Below are positions 20,012-35,000 of a DNA stretch of 64,000 nt, piece by piece. Position 1 is the stretch's first letter; each line of letters starts with the position of its first letter. The notes under the pieces were generated by a model that had not been told where the DNA came from, made no database searches, and was given only the letters and a program-made list of their open reading frames with translations. The position numbers and the translations under genes are program-made. The stretch is from Membranipora membranacea (Eukaryota; Bryozoa; Gymnolaemata; Cheilostomatida; Membraniporidae): positions 17,114,001-17,178,000 of the forward strand of contig OU612068.1 of the NCBI GenBank assembly GCA_914767715.1. The letters run 5' to 3'.

Positions 20012-23000
20012 ATGGATCAATATACTATACTAGGTCGTATTGGAGAAGGAGCTCATGGTATCGTATTTAAAGCAAAGAAAATTGAGGTATATTTTAGCAT
20101 ATATCTGGTTAGCCTGGTTATGTCTTGACGAGCTTGTCAATGCAGGCTTATATTTGCTTAAAATTGTGTTATATCTTAGATGTTGCTAAAGTATGAATGC
20201 AAGTAAACGTATTATTTTGGTTACAATCAGGAGATGCCTGTGTTGAAAAACTTTTTTTGCCCTCCTATCCAAATTAAACTCGTCAAGGCAGCCTAAGTCC
20301 AGAGAGGCTGTCAAAATCTGTCCATTCTGCTCCACTATGTTCAAATCAAAGGTGAATTTCAATAACAAATACTTTTCAATATATTCAGGCTTACAAAACT
20401 TCTTCATTATATAGAGTGGCCAGGTAGTTGCGCTGAAAAAGGTTGCACTGAGGAAAATCGAGGATGGAATACCAAACACTGCGCTGAGAGAGATCAAAGC
20501 TCTACAAGAAATAGAGGATAGTCCTTATGTAAGTGTGTAGCTCGTAGCATTACTTTCCGCCCTAATAGAGGCCAATGGAGTGTTTATAACAAGATACCAA
20601 TAAACACTTTATTTGCCTCTCTATTAGAGCACATAAAAAATATAGTATTATATAGCCACAAGCGCTTTATACACAATACTTCTTGATTGGTTTAAAAATG
20701 AAATCATATATATTGTATGGCAATATCGCATTTTGTCCAAGGGTTGTAATGATTGATCTTTGTCACCATTATTTTCCTTCAATAACTCGACAACGTTGGA
20801 GACATCATATTTCCGTTTGATATTCTTGGCGCAGTTCACTCAAGAAATCGGTTCACTGTAACAAATATGAAAGCATGATCTTGCATCTGTATCACGCTCT
20901 ATTGGTTTCAGGTTGTGAGGTTACAAAAGATGTTTCCACATGGTAATGGATTTGTCCTGGTGTTTGATTACATGCTGTCAGACTTATCTGAAGTTATCCG
21001 GAGCTCAATGAAACCACTTACAGAGGCTCAGGTCAAGAGTTATATGCTCATGCTACTGAAGGGTGTTGAGTTTATGCATGGAAATAACATAATGCACAGG
21101 GTACGTACTATGATTGTATTGCAATAGTCAGTCATAAACATGCTTGACCATGTTGTACAGAAAGCTTGATTGTAGCAAAGGATAAACGACCAAGGAATTC
21201 AATCCCCAAAAGATAAATCATATTTCATGTGGATTTGGTCAAATGACTAAGATAGCTATACATTTTTTTTTGCTCATCTGTAGGATTTGAAACCAGCCAA
21301 TCTGCTCATAAGCTCCATGGGTGCTCTGAAGATTGCTGACTTTGGTCTGGCTAGAGTATTTCAGAATGATGGTGGACGCTTATACAGTCATCAAGTAGCA
21401 ACCAGGTGAGTATCTTGTTAACACTTCTCTTGTGGAATACTGTAACATGAAGTTGCCCTCACTTGTGTCAGGTACTGACAACTCTTTTTAAAAATGTAGG
21501 ATATCTTGAAATTAGTTGTCCCAAACTCCCTGGAGATATGAATGTCATACGACTTTGTGTGCTCACTTTCTGTTAACCAACTTTTATTTTTTCTTGTTAA
21601 CAAAGTTGCCTGAAAATCTCTCAAATAATCAGGACACAAATACCATCAATAAAAAAGCCTCATATAAAAACTAGATTTATAAATATTGCCTAAAATGTTA
21701 TTTACAATCGCTCAATTGTCTCGTAGGATTTATAGAGTAGATTTCGTCATTGCGTTTTATTGTCCTTCACAGTGTGGTCATGCAACAACATTGGATACCA
21801 AACGTCTTGTTTTATGATAGACAATAACCAACATTATATTATTATAGATGGTACAGAGCACCTGAGTTACTGTATGGAGCCAGGAAGTATGATGAGGGAG
21901 TAGATCTATGGGCTGTCGGATGTATATATGGAGAACTCATCAATAACTCACCTTTGTTTCCGGTATGGAAAATAAATTGGTTGAAAAAAACAAAATAAGT
22001 TTGAAAAGTCATTGTCGATGTAGCTACATTCATGTTTTTTTAGATTTCAGGCTTCTTATTTGGCAATCACTAAAGCATTTGTACTAAGAAACTTACATTT
22101 CTTGTTAATTTGTTATTCAATATCATTATAATTGATTGTAGGGTGAGAGTGACATTGAACAACTATGTAAAGTGCTTCAGTGTCTGGGGACTCCTACAGA
22201 AGAAAACTGGCCTGTAAGTATCATAGCCTAAAAGTGGACTTAGGATGTTGGTCGCTTGAATAGAAATGTTTAATTACCTTCGATGAATTTTACACCGAAT
22301 ATACATATTGACCAAAAAGGGTGACCAAACAATGCCTTACAACTTGATATGAAACCATGAACATAAATCTGCATGTACCTTCATAAAGGCTTATGACAAT
22401 GACATAGATTACAGTTATTATTACTTTGGATTGCCCATCAACCTGAATTTACATTGCATTATTGAATAATTGTTATTTTTTCTGTTTTAGGGGGTATCTG
22501 AGTTGCCTGATTATGGTAAGATAGAGTTCAGTAAATCTAAGCCTATCCCACTGGAGGATCTATGCCCAGACGCGCCAGATGTGGCCATTGATCTCCTCAA
22601 ACAGTTTCTAGTCTATCCATCTAAACAGAGGATTGCTGCTGGCAAGGTATGTAATTGAGTATTTATAAACTATAGCATAGCTATAGTATTCACATCAATG
22701 TAGTAACTGAATATTATGATGTAGTAGAACGGAATTATTTACTCATTGAGATGGAATAAAATGGCCAATGAATGGCCAATAATTTAAATAAATATCTCCT
22801 CCTAGCGGTACTATATCTCCTTGGAGCGTATGGACCTTGTTGTTCTTGTGTTCTCAACTCTTCGTTGGCTAGGTTGTCAGATTTATGGTTTTAGTTGTTT
22901 TTATTCCCATACGAGTCTCAACACATGATGCATCATAAATTCCATATTGTTATCTAATTGTAGGCACTTCTACACGCTTTCTTTTTCTCCGAGCCCCTTC

Positions 23001-23149
23001 CCGCCCATCACTCAGAACTACCTATACCACAGAGCAGTAAGAAGGTGAGACGACCTCATACTAAAGACTTTGGTATAGACCAGCCAATCACAGACAATCT
23101 CATAGACCCAGATCTCATCGCACCTCATATCATCAGATCTAATCACTGA
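20012..23149 (+). CDS. CDK20: Cyclin-dependent kinase 20
   Basis: Eight exons: 20012-20086, 20415-20528, 20912-21100, 21284-21405, 21848-21962, 22142-22213, 22491-22646 and 22964-23149 (1,029 nt, 342 aa; human 346). CDK20/CCRK is a Ser/Thr kinase that activates RCK-type kinases (ICK/CILK1, MAK) and controls cilium assembly and cell-cycle entry. Visible landmarks: [20 protein letters not shown] with the Gly loop; VVALKKV with the ATP-binding lysine; a PSTAIRE-position helix [10 protein letters not shown]; the catalytic loop MHRDLKPANL split by an intron after the Arg; DFGLARVF; the activation segment HQVATRWYRAPE with the conserved T-loop threonine; and the C-terminal HSELPIP. All kinase motifs are intact. 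It is convergent with NAPG, whose stop lies about 0.7 kb downstream. Confidence 0.97.
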
Positions 23150-23860
23150 TCTCACTGTGAACAGGGTCGAATGTAGAGAAGCATGCGATGGATTGCATGT
23201 GCAGACATTGTGCTTGTGTTAGTGAATTAGCACCCAAGCAGCAAGTTAGCCCTGAACTTTTGGATCTAAGACTCTCACCTCTGTTAGAGCACCAGCTCAC
23301 ATATTCCAGTTAGTTTTGTGCAATTTTCAAAATGAGGGATTCGGGCAAAAATATAACCATAGCCATTGATACATAATGATAAGTCGTTATTTGATAATAT
23401 GAAAAAAGAAAATGAAGTAATGTTTCTAATGTAAAGAAAATATGATAATATTTGTTTCTCCTTGATTATATAAATTGCGAAGGATTAGTAGCTATATAAA
23501 AAAAACTAGGAAGAGAACAAAACTGGAAAAAGAGTCAACATCAGTTCTAAAAAATCTCCTCATCACACTGATATTGAAGTAACAAGAGCAGCTACATGAT
23601 TATCATCTTCAAATGACCATAAAAAAAGTGTTCTACCGGTAACCGGAAAATTTTTTGGAGCATATAGTATGAAAATGTAATGCCAGCAATGCATTTGTTA
23701 GGTGGAGCAGTAATTTTTCTAGTCATTTCATCAGAGGAGTTATCCAAAGGCTATTATTTCACTAAACAGCATGTGTAGCACATGCGTTGTGTAATTTGGC
23801 ACAAGAACAATCTCAATGACTAGATTTATAGGAATGATTGACTGGAGAAAATTTCTCCAA
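23150..23860. other. Convergent 3' regions of CDK20 and NAPG
   Basis: AT-rich sequence between the two stop codons. No gene or clear repeat seen. Confidence 0.6.
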
Positions 23861-26800
23861 TCAGCACAGACCATCTGCGTATTCATCATCACTCTCCTCT
23901 TGTTTGCCGTCACCAGCATTTGAAGCACCACCTGCGCTACCACCAGTAGACATGAATAGTCCCTCTGGTGGGTTCTCCCTCAAATTCCGAGCTAATTTTG
24001 CAAACTGTAAATCAGATAGGATAAGAATTTAATACCAAGAAGATACCTAAAGCAGGATGTTGAGGTATTAAACCCAAACCACAAACTGAATCTCAACGAT
24101 CTGCACGGCTGAAGCCCAGGGCGGCCACCAACTGTAGAACCGAATTAGGCAAAAACACATTGTTACTGTCATATGCTAACCGGGACGTCATATCTTACAA
24201 AGACTAGATTTTTCACTCTTTAAAAATTATATTTACTGAATTTTCAAAACACAATCTTTTAATACAAGGTGTCACTTTTTATGTAACGCGACTTTTAAAG
24301 GTTTAACATTCTGTGGGAAAATCAATAGTCAGAATAAAGATAATGATAAAAATGTAAGAATTGATGCTGCAATTTCCATAGCTGCTATTACAACAAAGAT
24401 TACATGTATTAGGAATTGGCAATTTTGCAATAAATGTGAGATCCATGTACAAATTGGAGTTGTCTGATTTTGTTCAAAGGGGAGACAACCTAGCACTTCA
24501 TACATAGTGAATAAACATATAAATCAATGAGTAAACTACTTGCTTCAATGAGCTACAATCAGGCCAATATATCGTTATACAATATTTTACTCGGCGAATG
24601 TCAAAGATAAGTTAAGCTCCTATTTTCAAAGACTCACATCATTATCGAGATATTTGAATAGTGGTAAGTTGAGCGTGGTTGTAGCCGCCTCTTCATCTCC
24701 CTGATTTAGAGCTTCTAGTAACTGTTCTGTGGCTGCTGCTTCATCTGAATGACTGAATCCTGCTGATCTACAGTAAGGTAGCAGGATAGTAGCATTAATA
24801 GCCATATGTTGTTTTGGCAAAGAAGATTCAACATTGAATACCAAATAGTCTATTAACTAAATTGTTTGAGCACCATCCCTACCGGTGCTGAAAGCAATCA
24901 TGGATACGTATCAACTATATTTTAAATCCCTCAAAGATGACTTTATGGCAGAGATTTTCAGTTTTCTAATTCAAAACTTTCTACTTTCTAATTTGGAAAG
25001 ATTAGATGTCTTAAATATTCAATCCTGTTATGTAAACCGAGTCTAGGTCACATTTACCAAATACTCACATATAACCGTGTTTGTAGGCTTTATCAGCAGC
25101 TACACAATCTCCTCTATATAAATGTAGTAACACCATACAGACTACAAGTCTCTGTAAGAGCTCATAGTTCTCAGCCTCTGCGTTATAGTTCATCTCCTTC
25201 TGCAGTGCTGTCACAGCCTCATCGTATCTATTTTAGTTAAAATGTCATCTTACAAACAAGGTCTAGAGAGACTGATATCAGGGAACTGTCCTACTTGCAT
25301 GAATGACAGTGACAAAATATACCTTGTTCAAATCCTACCATAAATATAAAATATATTAGTTGCAAAAAAAAAGTGCAAAAATATGGAGAAACCAGCTGAA
25401 AACAAATCATGAACATCATGATGATTATAGTCATAAATTTTGGGCCCAGTTAGACAGAGAGTCTTGCCCAATTAACAACAAAAGCGTGACAGGTGCAACA
25501 ACTTGACATAATCCTTTGTTTGAAAATACAAAACAATTTATAAAAGACATAGTAATCATAGAGCATTACAGTGCTGTCCCAGTGCTTTCCGTGGAATGGA
25601 CAATACCACACACACACACATATTTAATATCTTCAATGTTTATGGTACAGTTAGGCAGTGTGGCCTACAAGAACGACAGAGACATTTCTTTAAAAAACAC
25701 AAGGAACGTATGGCGGAGCATACGTAGATTGCACACCAATATTGCCATAATTATGTTCTGCTGAATAATACTCACTTTTTATTTCTTATGAGAAGACGAG
25801 GTGCAGATCTGACAGCATCTGCAGCTTGTCTCACATTCCCTTCATTCTAAATCAAAGTCAGAAATAAACGTGTAGTTCAATTATCGGGACTCTATACTTG
25901 ACTTGTTACATGAAATGGGTACAAAATGCTGCCATTCTAAAAAATTTTTGTGTGATATACTGTTATGACTAAAGGTTAACAAGTAAATGATATCTGAGAT
26001 TCTTTGAGCCTTCAGATTTTTGTGATGACCCAGCTGCAGGTGATCGCAAGCTGACATTCTCATTGGCCACCAGCGTCATACAGTAGAACAATTATTATGA
26101 GATTGAAAATTATTGTTGATATACATACCTCATAAATTGTAGCAGCTTTCATATACATGTTCACAGCACGGTCAGGTAGACTTGTCTCAAGCATTCTAAA
26201 TAAAAGAGTAATAGGTTAGGTACGCAATCAACGGGCAATGCCTAAAAGGAAATTGTAATGCACATCATGAATTTTCATGATTATCATCCAAGCTTACGAT
26301 CGAATAAAATGAAATGTTCGCTCTTTAATCAAGACACCAAAAAAATAAAATCGTAAAAAGCATTTTGAAACACAGGTTATTGAGTGTCATTGTGTCAAGA
26401 GTGTCTTACAGTCATATTAATGTTTCATACATAGACAGCCGCAATCTTACCAATTGAATGACACGAATGTATAGCAATCCAAATTTATTGATATATATAT
26501 ATATTATGCAGACAATTTCAAAATGTCAAGCTGCTCACTTCTCACTCTCATACAATTAAACATAATTAGCCTAATCCTTACTTTGCAGCTCTGAGCAATG
26601 CTAGCGCGGCTGTATCAGGTGTCCCGTTCTCAATATACATATTACTAGCTCTGTCTACTAGCTTTGCTGTCTCGCTAAAATCACCCATGTCTTTTGCAAT
26701 GAAGGCAGCCTGCTCAAAGGACCTGAAATAGGAGGAAGCATTTTTTATGCAATATGGCTAGCTGATCAGCTAATGCAGGCAACAGAAGTCTTTTACACTT

Positions 26801-28210
26801 TGAATTTATTTAAATCACAAAAAATGTGATATATACATATTACATACAAGTTTGGATAGGAGCTGACAGCATTGGGCTATGAAAATAGCAGCGTAAGCTA
26901 GATTAAAGCTCTACATACGATTAACAATCAGCCAGACATAAGTTATATCTCATTCAGAAAGACTTCGAAAATGTAGACCTATATTCTGTCAACCACGTTC
27001 TCGATGTGTCACCAGTAAAATGGAGTAGAGGTGTGTTGTACACAAGATAAGACGAATAGAGGCTCTCAGGATGTCTGAATAGACTAAATCTGCATAAGGC
27101 AGTAAGTCAATTCAACTTATATCTCCAAACAAATCCCAATGGCACATCGGCAAATTAATTTGATAATCTCGACTGATGATATCATTGTTTACTTACTTGG
27201 CTGCGTGGAATAATTGTCTACATTGCAGCTGACACTCAGCCGCTTGCTCATATGCTGCTTTCGATCTGTCTAAAGCTTTCCCATTCTTAAAGTCAACGGC
27301 TGCAAAAAAGCAAATGGAAACATGAGGTACAGGATATTGTTTGATAAATACCATCAAATTACAGATTTTAACTACGACTAACTTTGATATTACAAGGGAA
27401 TTATTAAGATTCAGTTTATTTGGTAATTTTGGCAAAGACAAATTACTATGTGTTGACTGAAAAGCTCTGTCATACATATGGTCATACTTTATGTGATTAG
27501 AGAGTTTCGGACAAATTCCCAAACTCATTGATGTTATGATCTATATGACATATAGCAGAACAAAATCATTCCGTGTCATCATAAGATAATTCATTCTTAG
27601 GAGGATCTTTAGTTGTCTGCTTTCTTTAATTGGAGAGTATAAGCTCCATAAAGTTTTCTGCTGTAATCCCCATAAAGAAATGAATGCTACATTGTATACC
27701 TATTTTCATATGGGCCTATCTAACAATTTCATTGGGAGGGGAGGGGATGGCATTGAGTCATAACACGCTTCAATAAAAACTGAGAGACGAACCAGCCTTG
27801 GCGTACTCGGCAGCAGCGCCCTCAGGATCCGGCTTCCACTTAGTAAAGCTGGTCTTCATACTACATGTAAGAAATAAATATACGTGTCATTAAGGTGTCA
27901 ATGTCATTGTATGAAGTTGTAATCTTTTCTTGCCATCAAAGTGTACAAGACTCAAAGTAATTGTTGGCTCTACTCTGCTGTGCAACACAGAGACATTGCA
28001 TAAATAATGGCGGATCACAGGCCTAAAATTACAATTTCAGGAAACTGCTGCATGTGGTTATGTTTTAGCTGAGTTTGTGCAGCATTTGATTAAACCAGAT
28101 TAAAAGAAAGGGACAAAATCTGAAAGGAAGGTATGCATTGAATCAGGTTAAACCTACCATTTTTCAGCAGCTTGGATGTGTTTCTCAGCTTCTGCTATTT
28201 TGCTTGCCAT
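23861..28210 (-). CDS. NAPG: Gamma-soluble NSF attachment protein
   Basis: Nine minus-strand exons: 28158-28210 (ATG), 27793-27860, 27197-27299, 26582-26722, 26129-26195, 25776-25846, 25069-25227, 24638-24767 and 23861-24004 (936 nt, 311 aa; human 312). Gamma-SNAP adapts the ATPase NSF to SNARE complexes so they can be taken apart after membrane fusion. The protein is a stack of TPR-like helices. Diagnostic stretches are MKTSFTKWKPDPEGAAAEYA near the N-terminus, MYIENGTPDTAALALLRAAK in the middle, LNLPLFKYLDND near the end, and the acidic tail SDDEYADGLC, which corresponds to the DEYSGGLC end of vertebrate gamma-SNAP and separates it from alpha/beta-SNAP. All phases agree. The gene is divergent from the CUB-LDLa gene, with starts about 0.8 kb apart. 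Confidence 0.96.
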
Positions 28211-29029
28211 TCTTCCAATATAACCGATCTCTGTCTGGCTTTGTTGCTATTCCTAGGAAAAAATAAACACAACAGTTGCTGAGTGTCCAGTACAAGTGTA
28301 GAACCTTTAGACATGGTGCATGCTTGAGGAATGCACCAGTGACCAGTAACATTACTAGTTTACAAGTTAAGCATTATTGTGTCAAGACAGACTAGATACT
28401 TGCTATGTACTTACTTTAATTAGCCAGTCAGATGACTGCCTTTGTCAGTTTAGCTTCAATTTTTGATCAGTCTCATCAATGAACTCATTGGTCTCAGCTC
28501 ATAGGCCAAAAAAAAACCATCTGCATATACTAATTAATCTAGTGTTGTTGTTTTTTCATCAATCAATTATGTTATTATAATTCACTCCTACTACTACTTC
28601 ATATAAGTGGTCTACTAAGCTCTTAACAGGTTACTGCCCAAACCAATATTATTTGAGAAGCTGGCTATGATGTCTTGCAGGTTTCTCTTGGAGTTTAGGA
28701 AGAGGAAAGTTACTGGAAGTTTAGTAAAGGCTGTAATGTACCTGGGTGTTGGAACTCAAAGTGAAAGTAAAAAAATCAATTATTTCACATGTGCTTTTAT
28801 AATAGCAAATCTAGTCAAGTCTTTTCAGCTGAATAAAATAAATTGATTGATTTATATCATTTTTTGTATCAAAGGATGTGTTTCAAAGTCAGAAAATAGG
28901 ACAGATTATAACAAATATTATATTTAGTTAGTTCTGGAAATAATTTAACAAAAGATCAACTATGTAGGTATCTTCTATGTAGTAACAAAAAGGGTGGAGC
29001 CTTATAAGCGGAAATAGGTATTTGTTTAC
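28211..29029. other. Divergent spacer NAPG / CUB-LDLa gene
   Basis: No gene seen. It is short enough to be a shared two-way promoter region. No TATA box stands out. Confidence 0.45.
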
Positions 29030-32000
29030 ATGATGGCGGGGTGGAAGCAGGTGCTCTCTCTTCAGAGATTTATCTTTCTCAGCTGTCTTACTGTCAAATT
29101 CCATCAGATACTCGGTGCAGAGAACCAGATATGTAAGTTATAAGTCAAACTGTCAGTGGAAGGGTGTGATAGTGTCTAATATGCCATGTGTTTTGGTGAA
29201 ATATTGACTTTCTTCCAAAAAGTGCACTCAATTTTCAATTCAATAATATAAAATAGGCCTAGCTCGTAGAGAAGAAGAATAAATTTTCTGGGAAAGACTA
29301 TTGTAGTATGCTTGAGTTTTTTCCTATAAATATTTCATTCAATCACCCACAGCCAATTGCATGACTATTAAACAAAACCTGCCTGAAATAACTTACATTT
29401 AGATTGATTGATACTCCTTTCATTCTGATGAATTGAATGTTTCATTGAACTAAGAATTTGGTGTGAATCATAACAAATACATGATGTGACATACACTTAT
29501 ATCTACACCATCAAATATCAATGGTGCATTTATCCATCACCTTACTTGCTCTGTCTTTCCTTCTTGTGCCCTTCATGGCTGTTGCTACAAACCCTCCTCT
29601 ATGATATCTTAGATTGGCAACAAAAGGTTAATACGATGTACGTACTGTTGATGCTGCCCTACCGCCATTTTGTATAGTTGTTCAGGCATTATGGCAAAGG
29701 CTACGGTAGGGGATTAGTCCGTTCTAACTTAGGTGCAGCAGTTCGATTTGGCTGACGAGTAACCACAATTGTCCATGGTCCACACCAAACTCAACATTTC
29801 TTGTGTCATGAACATACATTATGGACGTACAAATGAAAGCTGCTAAATCCGAGTACAAATCTTGCATTCTCTTCCTGTAAGAACGCTAAATCAATTTCAT
29901 ATTTCTCATACTATAGAATCGTCCTGCTAATGTTATAGCATGTGGTGAAGCTAGGTGTTGGTTGAAGATATTCTAGCTATCATTGAGGCTATCAAATGAT
30001 TTATGACCATCATTTAGAAAATTAAATACGTGCTGTGATGGCTTGGCCGCCACAAGTCGCTCATTCAAATAATTAGTTTGGCAAGGAAAGGTGAATGATA
30101 ATCTTGATCATCCACTCTGTGTGTTGTTGGTGGTGTGCTACCAACAAATAGCCATGACAAAAATTAAATTCCCTTGGATAATCCAGGGAATGAAATTACT
30201 TGGTGATATCATGTGGTATCAGGATCTATGCCATGTGCCAGAGATGACGAACTGGGGCGCGTAGACAGTACTAGAGGACGGTTAGAATCAATCTAGGTTC
30301 CTGGTCAAACTTAGAAATATGTAGGAGCTAGTGCTTATTTATTAGACCTTGGTCCTCGTTGTTTAGGTCTGCGGAGATATAGGAATGGTTCAAAGGTGAG
30401 GCACTGTTGTATGTGAACATTACATGAGGACATTGAGAACCAAGCTATGTTCCAAACCAGTTATTAGACTTTAGTCATTTCTCTTCAAGAGTTTCATTTC
30501 TTGATCCTAACACAATCCATAACAGTCTGAAACATGTCCCTTGTAAAGTACTTAGCATAGTTTGCAATGAGGAACTGTTGAAAAAAAAACACTTTTGTTT
30601 GGCTCAAATGAAAAGTGACAGTATGCTAAATTCTCACATTTATTGTCTGTCGTGTTTGTTATTGGTGAGAAAGAAACCTCTAAAATTCAGTGGAAATATG
30701 ACTAACCTGTCAGAACATTTAAATCCCACAAACCAGAAGGAGATTTTACATATTAAATAGACAAACTTGCATTTTTATGAGACTTTGACTGATTTGGTGA
30801 CAGCATCCTGCTTGATTTGTCTCGTTTAGCCTTTTTGTCTATGACTATGGATGTCTATTTATGACAAAATCACTCCATCATTTGGCAGGTTTATTTTTAG
30901 TTTGTCACTTGTTGTCTTGGTAATGCAAAGCCTACTGTCTGCTCAACAGTGTAATTTGATGTCTATACCTTGCTTTCCTGATGATTAATTATGGCAGTAT
31001 AAACAAAACTAACCATACTTGCACTAACTTAGTAATACTGGGTGTTAAACTGATATGTTACAAGGTATATAAGAACTGTTGCATGTTGAGACCGTTCTTC
31101 TCTCAGATAAGGATACAACCTACAGTAGTGCGCATACCACGGCAGAACACACATGTCTTCAGCGAGAAACCATGAGTCAATCGCTGTTCCGAGACCTTCT
31201 CTAGATTGTATATAAATAACAGCCATTGTCGATAAGTTTGCCATCGAAGTTCCCCCTAAACTTGAGATAACCATGTTGAAAGGAACTATCAAATCAGCAA
31301 CAACAGAAGGCTTTGATTTTTGGAGATTAGTATTATAACAATAGAAGGTATGCAACCGTTAGCTAACTAGAATTGCTGTTAGATCATTGCCTTTGTGGGG
31401 TTCGGTTATAAACTCTGGCCTGCTTGGATTCATATAGTATGTATGAGTAATGTGAGAATGATTATTATCTGGTGTTTTGCTACTGCATAGCAGTGGCCTA
31501 AACAATGTACAAAAACAATCTGCATTACCTGAGCGCAGACCGTGGGTTTTGGATTTGTATGGCCTAGGTCATGTGAAATAGTAAACCCTAAACTGATATG
31601 ATTTTATCAGGTCAACAGGATATTAAATTTCGTGGTGCTGTTCTTAATAAAACTGCAAAATAAAAAAATAGCGTTTTGATATCCGTTACAGCTTTACTGT
31701 AACACTCTAATAACATTTTCTTATAATAACAACATTCAATGTAAGTGGCAACTTCAACATGATGCTATGATATAGTGGAGGGAAAAATCAATTCCATGTT
31801 CAGATTTCACTATTCTTTTCCAACACGGCAATGTACTATACAAGCATAATAGGAGTGGCAGCGTAAAATGCTGTTGACAGCAATTTACATTCATTGTCAA
31901 AGATGCCATCTTCCGTCCAATTCATTATCACTTCTTGTCATTAACAGCGCAGCAACTCGACATCCTACATGGATTATTAATAATTCCTGGCTCTTAGTGA

Positions 32001-35000
32001 CATCCATGATGATAGCGCCCAGGCCTAGGGTTTGGGCTCCATATTTACAAGTTTACTAATCAATAAATGAGGGCAATTCTTTGTGTGTCTGTCAGTCGTT
32101 AACCACTCTTGTGTATTGTTTACAAAGTGGCCTCAAGTATCATAAGAAAATGTGAAATATATTAGTAAACACTGAAGCACAGATTCATCACCATGTTTTA
32201 TTATAACCTGTGTATGTGTGCTGCTGCAATGAAGTAGTATGTTAGTAGGTGTGAAGTGCAGATGGCATATGGTTTTCTTTTCTGCATATGTTGAGGCCCT
32301 GTAGTGCTGGCCTAATGGTTATCCAGTGCTGAAATGTCAAACCATTATCCCAACTGTCAAAAGTGCTGGCTGTTTGAGCCCCTACAGTGAAGTATGATCA
32401 CCAGGGGATCATGGGGAAATCATTTAGCCGAGGTGGGCAGGCCTACATTTTGGCGAGTTGGTGTCGGAAGCAACAGTTGCTTGTAGGACTTAGCTGTCTT
32501 GACACCATTGATTAAGGTCCTGCTGGTGCCAGCTTACTGGTCAGTCTGTGAATCGAGAAAGCCAGTCAAGTTCTGCTGTTTCATTTCTCTCACCACAGCG
32601 CTAAATGATTTTCAGGCTTTCGAGACTTTGAAACCCCTACCTCTAGAGGCAGGATGTCAGACCTAAGCCTTTTTTTACCAAGATGGCCCACAATTTTGGA
32701 AGATCATGATACTAAATCAATCAGAGAGAACATTAATTTTACTATAAATGGCTCTCAGACTCGTTTATATGTCCTATCAAGTATTACCAGGTACATACAA
32801 AACGAGCCTGAGAGCCATATAGTAAAATTAATGGTCCTGTCTCTCTCTACTTAATAATACCTAATCTGTCTGTCATGTCATACTAAAACTGTGGCAGCAG
32901 TGGCAGACAGTATCATATATGTAACTCATTCAAACTGATGGCATATCACGATTACAACCACCCTATCTCTGTCTCGTTTATATGCCAAATCAAGTTTTAC
33001 CTGTCTCTCTCCACTCAATAATGCCTAATCTGTCTGTCATGTCATACGGCAGCAGTGAAAGAGAGGCAGCATCATATATTTATGGCATATCACGATTACA
33101 ACCACCATCTATCTCTGTCTCGTTTTTAGTGTACACAGATGGTGTAGATTGTGGGACACAAGTCGAGCTCGGCGCCGCTACAGTTTATTCACATTACCGA
33201 CCAGATGCTGCTGAAGTATACTCTCATTCTCAGGAGTGTCAGATCACGTTCATCGCTAAAAAAGAGGATTGGAAACTGAAGCTGACATTCGATTACCTGG
33301 ATATACCTGATTATCTATACAATGGGGTCTGCACAGACGCGCTGTATATATATGACTCTAGGACGGTGGGCGAGAGGGCATTCGTAAGTATCTGGTGTTG
33401 TAAAATTTGATCAGTGTCTATTTGTAAGCGTGTGAGAAAGTATTACATCTCTTATCTAGGGCTATCTTTCAAGTCAAAAATTCCCAGCAATCTTGTAAAC
33501 TGATATAAAAAGTATTACTCATGTAAGATCCAAGTAATCTTGTACAGCTACTAATATAAAATGTATTATTACCAATGTTAGACTCTAAGCACATTGCGTG
33601 TAGCCCAACGTAGGTAAATGTTTGGAGCAAGGAATTGGTCTTCGTCGAGCAGAAAGGTACTTTAAGCTGTTATACTATGTTTATAGCAATATTATCAGCG
33701 CTATGTATCAACCATGCTGTCGGCATGCTGTGGATAATGACCACGTTCTGGCAGCATAATTATATCTGGCCCTGGGTTAAAAGTTCTGAAACGGTATAAA
33801 AGTTTGTCTAGCTAATAGGTTGTTCATCCGGGATCGAAGCTTAATGTAAATGAATAGCACTGGATGTGATTCAAATTGGTTTATGCAGCATAGCAGGTAG
33901 AAGGCGGCTTAGAGAAAGCTGAAATTCTGTGAAATTACCTCAAATTAACTGAACCAGTTGATTTTGGACAGTTATTATTGTCTGGGTGGATTTCATGAAC
34001 ACAGTATTGACACCTCTGCACAATAAGCCCACTGCTAATGACTTTCTGACAAGCAGGCGATGTTGACTGACCATTTTGTCACTATAATACATCTGCGAGT
34101 GAAGATTATAGACCCAATGAAAGAATAATTAGTATAATTAAGAAAATTGGATATCCCTCCAATATCGCATTGGCAACGAAGCTGTAAAAATTCAAACCTT
34201 GGCGTGCTAACCAATCTAGCAATCGCGCAGCAATCTCAACAATGCATTGTAAATAATGAATCTTATATTGGCATCATATAGTTTGTGGCGGCTACTGTGT
34301 CCATGGCATTTCGTTTCATTTGGCAATTATGATGCCGCTGCATTTGGTTGGCTCAAAAACATGTAAGCGAGCAAGGATCAGCTTGTAATTAGATAAATTT
34401 TATGTGAGATGTATGCCTAATGAAATCATACTCAACAATTCATATATTAATAATTTCATTATGGTGATATTTTCTTCGATTTCTTGTTGAAGGCTGCGTC
34501 ATGTAGCTGACACTAATATGTGGGCTACACTGCAGTACATGAATAGTCCTAATAGCTGACACTATATCCATTATCGAAATCCCTCCCCTGCTCACAGTAC
34601 ATTGTATAATGAAGGTGGTGTCGGATGATACAGAACCTATTCATGTCAAGACTCCCAAATTTTGTGCTTACAGCTAATCCATCTGATAAGATTACAGCCT
34701 ACAACTTTCGATGTATTATCCTTTGTTACAGAGGCCCGCTGGTAGTAATAACGGCTTGTGTGGATCTGATGTCCCTCCTGTGATAACTTCCACTGGGCCA
34801 TATATCTCTGTCTACTTCAGGTAAGCACCCCACCCCTGCATCCCCACCTTTTCTCCCATCCCTTGGATTCAACCCTCCCCTCCCTTAGACTCCATCCCAC
34901 CCCGAAGTTGTGGCTGTCAAGTTAATCGTGAACTCAAGTCTTAGGTCGTCATGTAGATTTGTGGTTAGTTGGACAGCCTGCCCTCTCTCTTGACTATCTG

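Noticed and set aside
31029-31355. Minus-strand open frame of 108 codons inside the 4-kb CUB-LDLa intron
   Set aside because: No recognisable domain, no convincing splice partners, and the plus strand is also open; kept only as a weak possibility.
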